Below are positions 1 to 10,341 of a stretch of DNA of 64,000 nt, piece by piece. The notes under the pieces were generated by a model. It ran no database searches and had not been told where the DNA came from. It saw only the letters and a list, made by a program, of their open reading frames with translations. The stretch comes from Pogonophryne albipinna (taxonomy: Eukaryota > Chordata > Actinopteri > Perciformes > Artedidraconidae), in assembly GCA_028583405.1 (NCBI GenBank), contig CM053252.1:32989562-33053561 (forward strand), read 5' to 3'. Every line of letters starts with the position of its first letter. Position 1 is the stretch's first letter. Made by a program: the position numbers and the translations under genes.

Positions 1-687
1 CCATTCAATGTGGCATCTGCTATAATGGGGTTAATGTATGATATTACTTAATAATACAATACATTATAATATATGATATGATAATTACATTTTAGTTTTA
101 TTCATTTCTTATTTCATAGTTTCTCATTATTATTTTTATCGCTCATCTTATTTTTGATTTTATTAATCTGTGTGAATCTGTGCTGTCCTGTTTTTCACTC
201 TCACCCTGTTGCTGTTTGAACTACTGAATTTCCACACGGGATTAATAAAGGTCCATCTTATCTTATCTTAATGTATAAGTTGATTTACTTCAATCTACTG
301 TACTGTGTAAAAACACCCCAACAATATTACAAGAAATATACTGCATAAAGCAAACTATATACTTTATTTGATCTAAAATATTGATGTTTTTTCATTATAG
401 TAGCTTGTGAAAACCATACAGTAACAAATAAGTGATTACATGCTACAGTATTCAGCAAACACAACTGCAGAGCTGCAAACATTGCAAACAGACTAAGTTC
501 TACAACACCCAGTTGTCTTTGTGTATTTGTGAATGAAGCGCCATCTCATGGTTAAATCCTGTAATTGAACAAATGGAGAAATTGGGCAACGCCCTCTATC
601 AATTTGGCAACACCCCCAGCCACTGGGATCCGCTGGGCTTTTGACTGGGACACACCCATGTGAGTCTGATCTGGAGTGCTACATCTG
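1..687. other. Left flank outside the tandem array
   Basis: AT-rich sequence with no counterpart elsewhere in the window. No convincing coding region is seen. Homology to the array starts abruptly at about 688, inside the gag zinc-knuckle region of the gypsy element, so this is the left breakpoint. About 170-272 resembles the 3' end of a fish non-LTR retrotransposon (see separate entry). The 78-codon minus-strand ORF at 552-788 straddles the breakpoint and is not supported as a gene. Confidence 0.6.
165..272 (+). mobile_element. Probable non-LTR retrotransposon 3' end
   Basis: A short stretch ends in an AATAAAG-type signal followed by a CTTAT-type short tandem tail (about 258-271). Fish LINE or SINE 3' ends often have this form. 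No coding sequence remains and no target duplication was resolved, so the family is not assigned. Confidence 0.35.
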
Positions 688-766
688 TAGCAAGACATTG
701 CGAAAATACACCAAATAAACCCTTGGTAGATCAGAAATACAATGAGTTGAAGGCAAGGCAAAAGGA

Positions 767-3700
767 ATGGCAGAGCAAATTCGGCCATTTAAACTGGACC
801 GGGTCGCAGTGGAGGGAATAACTGCACCCAGTGATGAACTGAAATGTCCCATACAAAAACAAGAAAGAGAAACAGTTACCAGTAAAAATAATTATTCAAC
901 TCAGTCATCTGATGTTCTTCTTCCAAGAGGATTGATAGGCCCCAAGTGTACAGCAACTGTCACTATTGAAGGAGTTCAGTGTGTAAGCCTTCTTGATTCC
1001 GGTTCCCAAGTGACTACAATTTCAAAGTCATTTCATGAAAACCATCTCTCACATCGACCAATCTTCCCTATTCAAGATCTTTTGGACATAGAGGGCGCTG
1101 GTGGTCAAGAAGTGCCTTATCTGGGGTATGTCCAAGCTAACATCCATTTTCCAGAGGATGTCATGGGGAAGGCTGAAAGAGTTGTTACTCTTGCACTTGT
1201 TGTGCCTGATCATAGAACAAACATGGATGTTCCTTTGTTGATAGGCACTAATACACTGGACCCTCTGTATGCAAAGTGTGCACAGAACAAGTTTGGAAAG
1301 TATAGTTCCAGAGCCAGCCATTGTTTCCAACTGGTGAAACATCTATACCAGAGATACAAAATACATCAACAAAATGGCAGAGTTGGGACTGTGAAGCTGC
1401 AGAGCAAAAAGTGCATCACCTTTCCCGTAGGAGAGAGGGTGGCTTTAACAGGATATGCCAGACATGTCCCTGTAGCAGCTGATGTGACACTCTTGGTTGA
1501 GCCCCCTCAGTCAAACTTACCTGGTGGTCTCTTCTTTTGCAGTTACATCATGACAAGTCCATCATGTCCATCCTTCAAGGTTACTGTTCTGGTAAAAAAT
1601 TAGACTGCAAGGGACATCACAGTACCTGCAGGTCACATCATTGCTGAGCTCTCTCTTACCAAAGCTGTGTCATCATTGCCATCACATGAGGCTAAAGCTA
1701 CATCAAGTGAACCATCTCATCCTGCATCAGCTTCTGCAACCTGCAACGCTATGAATGTATCTGATTCTAGTAAACTTACCTTTGACTTTGCTGACTCTCC
1801 TTTGTCTGAAGAGTGGAAGGAGAGAATCACCAAGAAGTTAAATTCAGCGTCAGAAGCCTTTGCACATAGTGATCTCGACTATGGTCATACTACTGAGATC
1901 AAACATCGAATCCGCCTTTCAGACCCATCTCCCTTTAAACAAAGACCCAGACCTATCCATCCTTCTGATTATGAGGCTGTCAGGCTTCATTTAAAAGAAC
2001 TTCAAGAAGCTAACATAATCCGTGAATCAGAGAGCCCCTTTGCTTCTCCAATTGTTGTGGTGAAGAAAAAGAATGGTGAAATCAGGTTGTGCATCGACTA
2101 CCGTAAACTGAACCGACAAACCATCAAAGATGCATATGCTTTGCCCAACATTGAGGAAGCTTTCTCAGCCTTAATAGGGTCCAAGTGGTTCTCTATTATG
2201 GATCTTAAATCTGGCTATTATCAGGTGGAGATGGAGGAGGAAGACATGTTCAAGACAGCTTTTGTGACACCTATGGGATTCTGGGAGTTTAACAGAATGC
2301 CGCAGGGAGTAACGAATGCTCCCAGTACTTTTCAAAGAGTAATGGAAAAGTGTGTGGGTAGCATGGACTTGAGTGAAGCCTTAGTCTTTCTTGACGACGT
2401 CATTGTTTTCTCTGCCACACTCTAGGAACATGAGGACCGACTTCTGAGAGTACTAAACAGGCTGAAGGAATATGGCTTAAAGCTTTCACCAAAGAAATGT
2501 CAATTCTTCAGGACATCTGTCAAATATCTAGGCCATGTTGTTTCAGAAAAAGGAGTGGAAACGGACCCAGCCAAGATAGCGGCCCTTACTACCTGGCACA
2601 GGCCCAATAACATCAAGGAACTCAAGTCTTTTCTTGGTTTTGCTAGATATTGCAGGAGGTTTATAAAGGACTACTCCAAAATTGCAAAACCCCTCAATGA
2701 CTTAACAGCTGGGTACCTGCCACCAAAGCGAAAGTCCACCTACTCATTCCGAAACTCAAAGTGTGTGGATTTCAAAAAGCCTTTCAATGACAAATGGACA
2801 TCAGCAGCCGAGGATGCATTCAACAGTCTCATTCACATGCTCACTACAGCTCCTATTCTTGGTTTTGCAGACGCCAAGAAACCATACATTGTGCACACCG
2901 ACGCAAGCATCAATGGCCTTGGTGCCGCCTTGTATCAGGAGCAGGAAGGCAAATTGAGAGTGGTTGCCTATGCAAGCCGGGGACTCTCCCAATGTGAGCG
3001 AAGATATCCTGCACATAAACTTGAATTCCTCTCTCTTAAGTGGGCTGTTACAGAGAAGTTCTTCGATTATCTATATGGAGCAAAATTCACGGTCATGACA
3101 GATAACAACCCGCTCACATATATATTGACGTCTGCAAAACTTGATGCAGCAGGGCATCGTTGGTTGGCTGCTCTTTCCAGCTTTGACTTTAATATCCAGT
3201 ACAGAGCTGGGAAAAAGAACCAAGATGCAGATGCTCTTTCCAGACGTCCACATCCTCATGACCAAGACACAGTGGATTTCAGTACTGAGGATGAAGATAA
3301 CCGCATTGAGAGGTTCATTGCTCAGTTCCTGAAAAATGACAAAGGAACTGATTTCTCAAGTGAAGCTGTGAAGGCTGTGTGTCAGAGGCATCAGTTGTCT
3401 TCAGGTGCAGATCCAGGAGCAATCCAGCCTGTACCTATTGAGTGCCTGGCAAATGATGTCACTGCCATACCAGCAGGTTTCCGTCAAACTGATGTGCTTG
3501 GGTCCTGTACATTGCCACAAATGTCACTTGAAGACTGGGTACATGAACAGGGACAAGATCAAATCATCAGTAGAGTAATTGCCATCTTGAATTCAGGAAA
3601 CCGTCTGACATACAGAACAAGGCAGCGGGAAGACAGAGAAGTCCAGCTGATGTTGAGAGTATTGGACCAATTGGTCATGATCCATGGAGTCTTATACAGA

Positions 3701-5561
3701 AAACGCATCAGCCAAGGAGAACCTTCCTATCAGCTTGTCCTTCCAAAGAGTAAGGGAAAAACATCACTTGAAAGCCTCCACGATGCTGTTGGGCACATGG
3801 GTGTGGAGAGAACCCTTGACTTAGTTTGTGCCCGATTCTATTAGCCACGGATGGCCGTATATGTCAATGAAAAAATCAGGACTTGTGAGAGGTGTGTCAG
3901 GAGAAAGGCACGAGCTGAAAGGAATGCTCCACTGGTGAATATAAGAACTTGCCGCCCTTTGGAGCTAGTCTGCATGGACTACCTTTCCCTTGAGCCAGAT
4001 GGAAGAGGAACCAAGGACATCTTGGTCATAACGGATCATTTCACAAAATATGCTGTTGCAGTTCCTACAGCAGATCAAAAAGCAAAGACGGTAGCAAAAG
4101 CTCTATGGAACAACTTTTTCATCCACTATGGATTTCCTGAGCGATTGCATAGCGACCAGGGTCGTGATTTTGAGTCAACCCTGATCAAAGAGCTTTGCTC
4201 ACTTCTAGGCATCAAAAAGACAAGGACTACACCTTATCATCCACGTGGAAATCCTGTGGAGCGATTCAACAGAACCCTTCTTGCAATGTTGGGAACACCT
4301 GAAGAAGGAGACAAAATCAAATGGAGGGATTTTGTGCAACCCCTCGTTCATGCATATAATTGCACAAAAAATGACACCACAGGCTTTTCTCCCTATCAAC
4401 TCATGTTTGGCCGGCAGCCAAGGCTTCCAATTGACATTGCCTTTGGTCTGAGTCCAGAGAGATCCAAACTATCTCATTCAGAGTATGTCAAGAAGTTGAC
4501 CGAAAGTCTAACTGAAAGCTACCGTTTAGCTACTGAACATAGTCGGAAAAATGCTTTTCAGAACAAACAGAGGTATGACAACAAAGTAAGAGAATCTACC
4601 CTGGCAGCAGGAGACCGAGTCCTCGTAAGAAACGTCAGTTTCAGGGGAAAACATAAAATTGCTGATCGCTGGAGTAAAATCATATACACTGTGGATAAAC
4701 AAATCCAAGACTCACCTGTCTATGTCGTGGTGCCAGAGAACACAGGAGGACCTGAAAAAGTGTTACACAGAGACTTGCTTTTGCTTGATTTCTACCGTCT
4801 GATGTTGAACAGGTATGCCCTCAAAAATCTAAAACAGACAAGAACCAAATACAGTTTCACTTCCTGATGTTCCTGAAGCTCTCGCTGAGGTTGAAGATGA
4901 AATGCCTCACATGGAAGATGAAGTTGAGTACTACTCTCACTACGACACACTGATGGAAGAGACAGCAATCACATTGATGGACAAGGAACAAAGTAGCCCG
5001 ATCACACAAGAGAATAGTGGATTCGGAGGAGAGCCTCATACTGAAGGAACAGCTGAAAGAGACTTTCACATGGAAGACCAATGTGTCTCTGAGAGTCAGG
5101 AAGTGGATTTGAGTTTTAATGTGTCTTCTCTCAATCCTGAAGTTCCAGCATTCCAACCCAATGGAGTTAAAGTTGAGGAAAACTGGGAAGAAATCCAAAT
5201 TCAGCACTCACCTCAGCATCAGATTGTAGGAACTGAGGAAAGTCTCCCTCACATTCCAGTGAACCAGAATGAGTTATGTAGCCCAAATACAACCGAAAGT
5301 GGAATACAAACGGAAAATGGGGAAGAGAACGCACAGCCAGAAAGTATTGTCCCTTCTCATGAAGAGGAAACGGTACTGAGAAGATCCTCCAGAGAAAGAA
5401 GAGCTCCTGATAGGCTAACATATCAAACCTTAGGGAACCCCCTGGTGACACTTATGCACTCTATCTTAAGTGGGTTGGATCAGGCTTTCTCCCAAACTCT
5501 CAACTTTGACACTGTACCCTATATATACCAGTTAACCCCTTTAACTTCTGAGATAGTGTAG
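767..5561 (+). pseudogene. gypsy pol, copy 1, broken
   Basis: This is a degraded Pol reading frame, in order: aspartic protease (DSGS motif), reverse transcriptase (FLDD), RNase H (TDAS), integrase (HHCC and DDE) and an acidic C-terminal tail. In-frame TAG stops lie at 1601-1603, 2423-2425 and 3842-3844. A 4-base loss near 4790, at the end of the integrase C-terminal module, shifts the frame, which reopens from about 4902 to 5561. The first stop and the 4790 lesion are shared with copy 3, so they arose before the units separated. No complete enzyme can be made. Short ORFs on the other strand here are shadows. Confidence 0.9.
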
Positions 5562-5591
5562 GGTGCAACATGCAAGGATGCATGCAGATTT

Positions 5592-5603
5592 AGGGGGGGA
5601 GAA
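5592..5603 (+). promoter_or_regulatory. Polypurine tract of gypsy copy 1
   Basis: A run of seven G followed by AGAA abuts the TG that opens the 3' LTR. This is the expected position of the plus-strand primer for reverse transcription. The same tract precedes the 3' LTRs of copies 2, 3 and 4. Confidence 0.8.
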
Positions 5604-6185
5604 TGTAACCCACTCAAATAATGCAGTGAGTTTTTTCACCCTGTAATAACCAGCAACTCCCACTCGGGGCAGTGCTGGGGCAGCAGAGTCTGCATATGAG
5701 GGAGGAGAGGAAGAGCAGGCCAGGTGTGGTTGTTAATGAGGCTCAATGAGTGGCAGCTGAGTGTGGGCCCTGTGTGTGTTCAAATTGTTTGATGATGTGC
5801 TTTTTTGATGCTGCGGGGAACCAGGAACTAGCAGAACCGACGGAAGTTTTTGTATCTGCAGTTTTTGTCTTCTACTCACCAGAGAAAGGATTCCAAAGGA
5901 TTCTACTCACCAGAAAAAGGATTCTAAAGGATTTTACTCACCAGAAAAAGGACTGATGGTCATTGGATTACCAGAGAGAGAGAGAAACTACAGACTACCC
6001 GGGTTCGATTAATGTTGTTTTGTCCATGATAGCAGATTGGGTTTCACTGGGGTGGATGAGGGGTTTGTGAAAGTGTTGTATGAATGTTTAATAAAATGCC
6101 GGCTATATTCATTTGATATTGTTTTTTCTATTTATATTATCTTCTACTCTTAATTGAAAGCAACCTAGTACATAGAAGTGTTACA
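5604..6185 (+). repeat. 3' LTR, gypsy copy 1 (582 bp)
   Basis: The LTR begins TGTAAC and ends GTTACA, a perfect 6-bp terminal inverted repeat. It contains a three-unit 31-bp minisatellite (about 5870-5950) and an AATAAA polyadenylation signal near 6090. It is followed by ATAA, the target duplication also seen beside copies 2-4. Confidence 0.9.
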
Positions 6186-7180
6186 ATAATAAAAGGAATA
6201 CCTACACCCACACATGCAGGTAAACCAGTTCAACAAGTCACACAATGCTGTCTGGCTAATGATAACAGGCTAATTATCATACTAAAAGGGATACATCCAA
6301 GTGTGCATCCAACACATTTCAGAAATAACTGTCTGCCAAAACCAGAGAAGAGTTAAATTAATTGTTCTAACTAATTAACTGATAAGATACAAGTAGAGTT
6401 TAAAATATTGCTAGAGATATAATTTCACTTACTTTTATCAGAAATAATGTATTAATTTATTCAATTCTGGTCTTAATTCAAAATCTTAACAGAGGACACA
6501 TTTAGAACTTAGTTATAGTGAATTATCAAAGACATTATATTTCTATTTGTGTTTTATTTCCATATGTGAACATATAAGAAGGGCAAAAAACCTCTTGCCA
6601 CCTGAACAGTTTCTTCCCCTTCGCTACCGGCCTCATCAACAAGTCCCGGAAATATAACTTGAAAATAAACCTGTTTCTGATTCTGAACTGATCATTGTGG
6701 AGGAACTTCCACACAAAAGCAACCTCTTTGGTAAGAAATGAACAAATAATAGAAGTTTGAAGCAAAGTTTTGGCTATTACAGGCTATTGAAGTGTTGGCC
6801 AGACGGGTAATACTGCATAGGCAATTAACAGTACAGGCTATAGAAATGTTGGCCAGGCGGGCACAACTTGCATACTAATTACAACCCTAATATCAATCCT
6901 AACAATGGGAAGTGAATATTTAGTAGCGAGATGTGAATTCAAACTGGGAAAATCAAACCAGAGAAGGAAGTTACAGTGATACTTAAATGAGACTTAATGA
7001 TACATTTCTGCAATAATCATAATCTGGTTCACACTCACACACCCGTACGTACACATCACTGTGTTTTCAACAAACAAGGAAGAGATTTTTATTTCCTGAT
7101 GACGTGTCACTGTCTCTGAATGTGGCTATTGTTCATGATTTTACATATTGTCTTGTGACTGTGAGAACATTTTGAAATGT
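6186..7180. other. Intergenic spacer, unit 1
   Basis: No gene is recognised. It contains a two-unit imperfect direct repeat with a 54-bp period (6781-6834 and 6835-6888, sharing a GGCTAT...TTGGCCAG core). A 76-codon minus-strand ORF (6535-6765) is conserved in all four units simply because the units are near-identical; it shows no recognisable domain. The right end grades into the promoter of the secreted-protein gene. Equivalent spacers lie at 23236-24230, 39784-40780 and 55691-56680. Confidence 0.6.
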
Positions 7181-7262
7181 ATAATGACTCAGCTGGATAT
7201 CAGCCTGATAGGTGGTGATTGGTTGCTTCAGTATAATGGGAGGTGTGGAAGAGAACTATAAA
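7100..7262 (+). promoter_or_regulatory. Promoter of secreted-protein gene copy 1
   Basis: TATAAA lies at 7257-7262, an inverted CCAAT box (ATTGG) at 7218-7222, an AP-1 consensus TGACTCA at 7185-7191 and a CRE-like TGACGT at 7100-7105. The same boxes precede the other three copies (TATAAA at 24302, 40850 and 56756). Which factors act here is inference from motifs only. Confidence 0.6.
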
Positions 7263-7286
7263 TGATACTGACAAGGAGTCCCTCCG

Positions 7287-8640
7287 TCACGACTAAGCAG
7301 GAGCTTCTTCAGAAAGATTCAGAGAACTCCTACAGGTATGTTACAGTAGAGATAGTTGTGACTGTTTGACACAAGGTGGTTCTGTTTTTGGGAAAAATCT
7401 TGGCATTTGTAATGATATTTGCATTATTTCTCAGGTTTAGTCCGACGTTAGAATGATGAACGCTGCTTTCCTCTCTGTGGCTCTGCTGCTGCTGGTGCTG
7501 CTTCCTGGGGCCCCAGCTAGAAAGGACTCACCTGAAAGTGATTCACCTGAAAGTGATTCAGCTGAAAGCAATTCAGATGAAAGCATTTCAGCTGAAAACA
7601 TTTCAGATGAAAGCATTTCAGCTGAAAGCATTCCAGCTGAAAGCATTCCAGCTGAAAGCAATTCAGATGAAAGCAATTCAGATGAAAGCAATTCAGATGA
7701 AAGCATTTCAGATAAAAGCAATTCAGCTGAAGTTGCACCAACTCCAAGTAAGAGCTGCAGAAAAAATAATTTGTCATGTTTTTATTAAAGGACCACATCA
7801 ACAAATACTTGAATATCACTGATGTGCAATAACAGTTCCTGTCAATATAAAAGTGTGTGCAATACCACTTCTTTATACACTTATTATATGCAGTTAACAC
7901 TTTATTACTTTACAATTTGTTAACGTTTCCGTCTCGATACTTTTATATATTGATTTACTTTTTAAATCTTTTATCCTTGTTAAGTATTTGTTTTTGCTCA
8001 TTTGTTTGTATTTGTTATAACATGAGCTTGCCTTTGTATTGAATATATAAATCTAATCTTTTTCCTTTTTTTTCATCTGCACTTTACTTTTGCTGCTGTA
8101 TAGATATTTCCTTGATACGGGAAGTAGGGTTAGGGTTTCTGATTCTGGCCATTAAAAACAATACATGTTTAACTCACCACTGTTTTCTCTGTCAAAAGCA
8201 ATTATCTAAACCGATATATAATGATGTTGTGTATTCCATGTCCTTCATTGAGATATCTCCTGTCGTCCCTGCAGGTTCACCTACACCGAGGATCCCAACT
8301 ACGGAGTACTAAAGGATCCGACGCCACTGGAAATCATCATAAGATCAAAGCCAGATTCAACTGTATGATTATGTATTTCATACATTCAGATATAAATAAC
8401 AGCTTGATACATAACCCCTAATGTAAACAAGAGGGGTTCGCATTACGATGTCTTGACTTTTTGATGGTCTCATGGGAATCCACCTTCACTTTAAATGTTC
8501 TGCTTGTAATCAAATATTTCTTCTTTCCTATTACTGAGGCAGTGCGATTACATAACACTATACCCACTTGAACATGCTTTGTGTGAATCTTTCTGTACCA
8601 GGAAACAAACAATAAAATATCCTTTACAGCATTCAAATCT
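7287..8640 (+). pseudogene. Secreted Ser/Glu-repeat transcobalamin-like gene, copy 1 (domain exons lost)
   Basis: A non-coding first exon ends at 7335 (donor GT at 7336). The second exon (7435-7747, start codon 7453) encodes a signal peptide (MMNAAF..., then a leucine-rich core) and 14 five-residue Ser/Glu repeats. Compared with copies 3 and 4, exon 3 is missing through a deletion of about 388 bp, and a second deletion (about 242 bp) fuses the start of exon 4 to the last codons of exon 5 (8275-8312). If the second exon splices to this fused exon, the frame stays open and ends in 12 new residues, giving about 110 aa with no domain. A polyadenylation signal is at 8611-8616. It is either a decaying pseudogene or a source of a short secreted repeat peptide. 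Confidence 0.75.
7508..7735 (+). repeat. 15-bp coding minisatellite, 14 units
   Basis: A five-codon unit, consensus [DNI]-[SP]-[PAD]-E-S, is repeated directly after the signal peptide. Units with Ser at position 2 carry Ser-x-Glu, the consensus of the secretory-pathway kinase Fam20C. The 15-bp period leaves other frames on both strands open too, which explains the overlapping Leu/Lys-rich and Leu/Ser-rich ORFs. Confidence 0.9.
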
Positions 8641-9364
8641 GTGTGATGAGAACTTTTTCCTTAATTTTCCCTCATGCACGAACACCATTGTATTATGTAA
8701 TTTGGAACATTAGCATCATTTCCAGAAAGGTTTGAGAACGAGGAAAACATCATGCACACCATTGTTGGCATTCATCCTGTTAAACATTTCCTAAACAATA
8801 TGAAGGTCACCACTTACAGGTGGCAACACAATACTGATATATAATTGTTGGTTAATGTTTGGGTAATTAAGGAAACTGTCTTAGGAATCAATAACAGAAC
8901 ACGATGCAAGTGTAACAGCATGTAATGTGTCTACTTACTGTAAGTCTTTGTTAATGTTAAGACTCTTTCTATTTCTTAATTAATCAAGAATAAATGTAGT
9001 TATTCGTTCATAGAAGACACATTTTCTGTTCAAATAAAGTGTTTCAAGAATAATAATCGTGGTGTCGTTGATACTATTTGTATAGATGCTACTGTTCAAG
9101 TCATTTTTGGACAATACTGTTTTTCTATTGTCGAAATGACAGCAAAAAGGTCTTCCTGTTTTTCGGTCATATAATATTATATCCTTTTAAAAACTTATAT
9201 TGAGCTTTGATTTATTTCAGGACAAATTCTTGTTTACACACTGCCCACTATACATTTAATTTCAAACCATCATCAAAATACCACATATAGTACAACCAGC
9301 CACACAAAGGTAATTTAAACACGAGGAACAGCTGATTTAATATAAGTTGTGTAAACTCAACCTC
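8641..9364. other. Intergenic spacer, unit 1
   Basis: AT-rich sequence downstream of the gene's polyadenylation signal. It is conserved among units, and no gene, RNA or recognised repeat is seen. Equivalents: 25185-25908, 43119-43842 and 58718-59952; the last contains an inserted element. Confidence 0.5.
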
Positions 9365-9734
9365 CAGGGGTGGGTAAGAAATCTATAGTCTAAGGTAAAG
9401 AGGCTTCCTTCACTTTTAGAAATGTTGACAGAAATGCAATCGACGCTCCGACAACAATCTTACTACTGTAATCAGGTAGAATCAGGAAACATAGAAACAG
9501 AACTGCACCCCTGTCAGACGAGACATATACCACGTGATGACACGTTAGGTTTGTGTTGTGTTCAAGGACCCTGAAAAAATAGGAAAAACAGGCACTCGCT
9601 TGTTTAATTTTTTTGCGGTCTAGATTTCTTAATTTTTTTTCTTTTTTGCGTGTGTTTATAAATTACCTCGAGGGCTGTACCAAATGGTCTCGCGGGCCGT
9701 ATACGGCCCGGGGGCCGGAGGTTCCCCACCCCTG
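9365..9734. mobile_element. hAT-like non-autonomous element, unit 1
   Basis: The ends are inverted copies of CAGGGGTGGG, with a GC-rich palindromic subterminal region (GGGCCGTATACGGCCC) inside the right end. This terminus type is usual in hAT-family elements. There is no transposase ORF. An 8-bp target duplication was not found, so one end may be eroded. Confidence 0.55.
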
Positions 9735-10341
9735 CTGTAATCTGTAACCACCAAATCCGTCAAGAGCCTCGAACCTCGTGCGACAATATATTTTATTACA
9801 CAGGGCGTTGCCCGTACATTTATGATTGGTCAAGACTAGCTGAAGAGATACCATGGTTTAGACTTGGTTCTCTTTGGTTGGTGCGCAGACTCAGATAGAG
9901 TCTCTTGGCAACACGATCCTCCAATCAGCATTCGGCCGACCTGTGGAAGTCCCTCCCTACTCTGGCACCATCATACTCATTTGTTTTCTCTAACGTTTCT
10001 TCAGATATAGCGGGAAATCATAATGTTGCTTCCTAGCTTTGCGGGGGAGCGCGGCTCCCATACAAAGTCAAGGCCGGTGCGATGTGCTGTTCTGACTACC
10101 TCTTTGTGTTCTCTTAGTCTCTGCACTCGACCTTGCTACTTTCAATATTGCAAGCTAAACACTTTCTCATGTAACTTTTCCCTTCGTTCCTGTCCTCCCC
10201 ATCAAAACTTGGGGGGGGGGGGTGATTGAGTCTATGTATTCCAAAATCACAGCTGTCAGAGAATAATTCTTCCTTACTCCTAAGATATTTAACCTTATTG
10301 CCTGTTGACGTTAATAACCAACCCTGACTCTGTTATCTCCT
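9735..10341. other. Spacer, unit 1
   Basis: No gene is recognised. A poly-G run (about 10210-10220) differs in units 2 and 3. Equivalents: 26279-26885 and 44174-44778. Confidence 0.4.

Larger units (their letters stand above)
688..6185 (+). mobile_element. Ty3/gypsy retrotransposon copy 1, 5'-truncated
   Basis: This LTR retrotransposon lacks its 5' LTR and nearly all of gag; homology to the other copies begins at 688, at the zinc knuckle. The slippery heptamer (788-794), the broken pol, a polypurine tract (5592-5603) and the 3' LTR remain. The sequence after the 3' LTR is the same flank found after copies 2-4, so the 5' loss comes from the array breakpoint, not from a separate insertion. It could not transpose on its own. 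Confidence 0.9.

Noticed and set aside
4857..5207. 116-codon minus-strand ORF opposite the end of pol
   Set aside because: A shadow of the acidic Pol tail; copies in the other units vary only as pol does.
5750..5956. 68-codon ORF repeated in each gypsy LTR
   Set aside because: It lies in the LTR and reads through the 31-bp minisatellite; there is no domain and its length changes with the repeat.
7437..7900. Leu/Ser-rich and Cys/Phe-rich minus-strand ORFs in copy 1
   Set aside because: Same period effect; no promoter, signal or domain fits these frames.
8120..8135. Telomere-like GGGTTAGGG
   Set aside because: Only about one and a half repeats, explained by chance.
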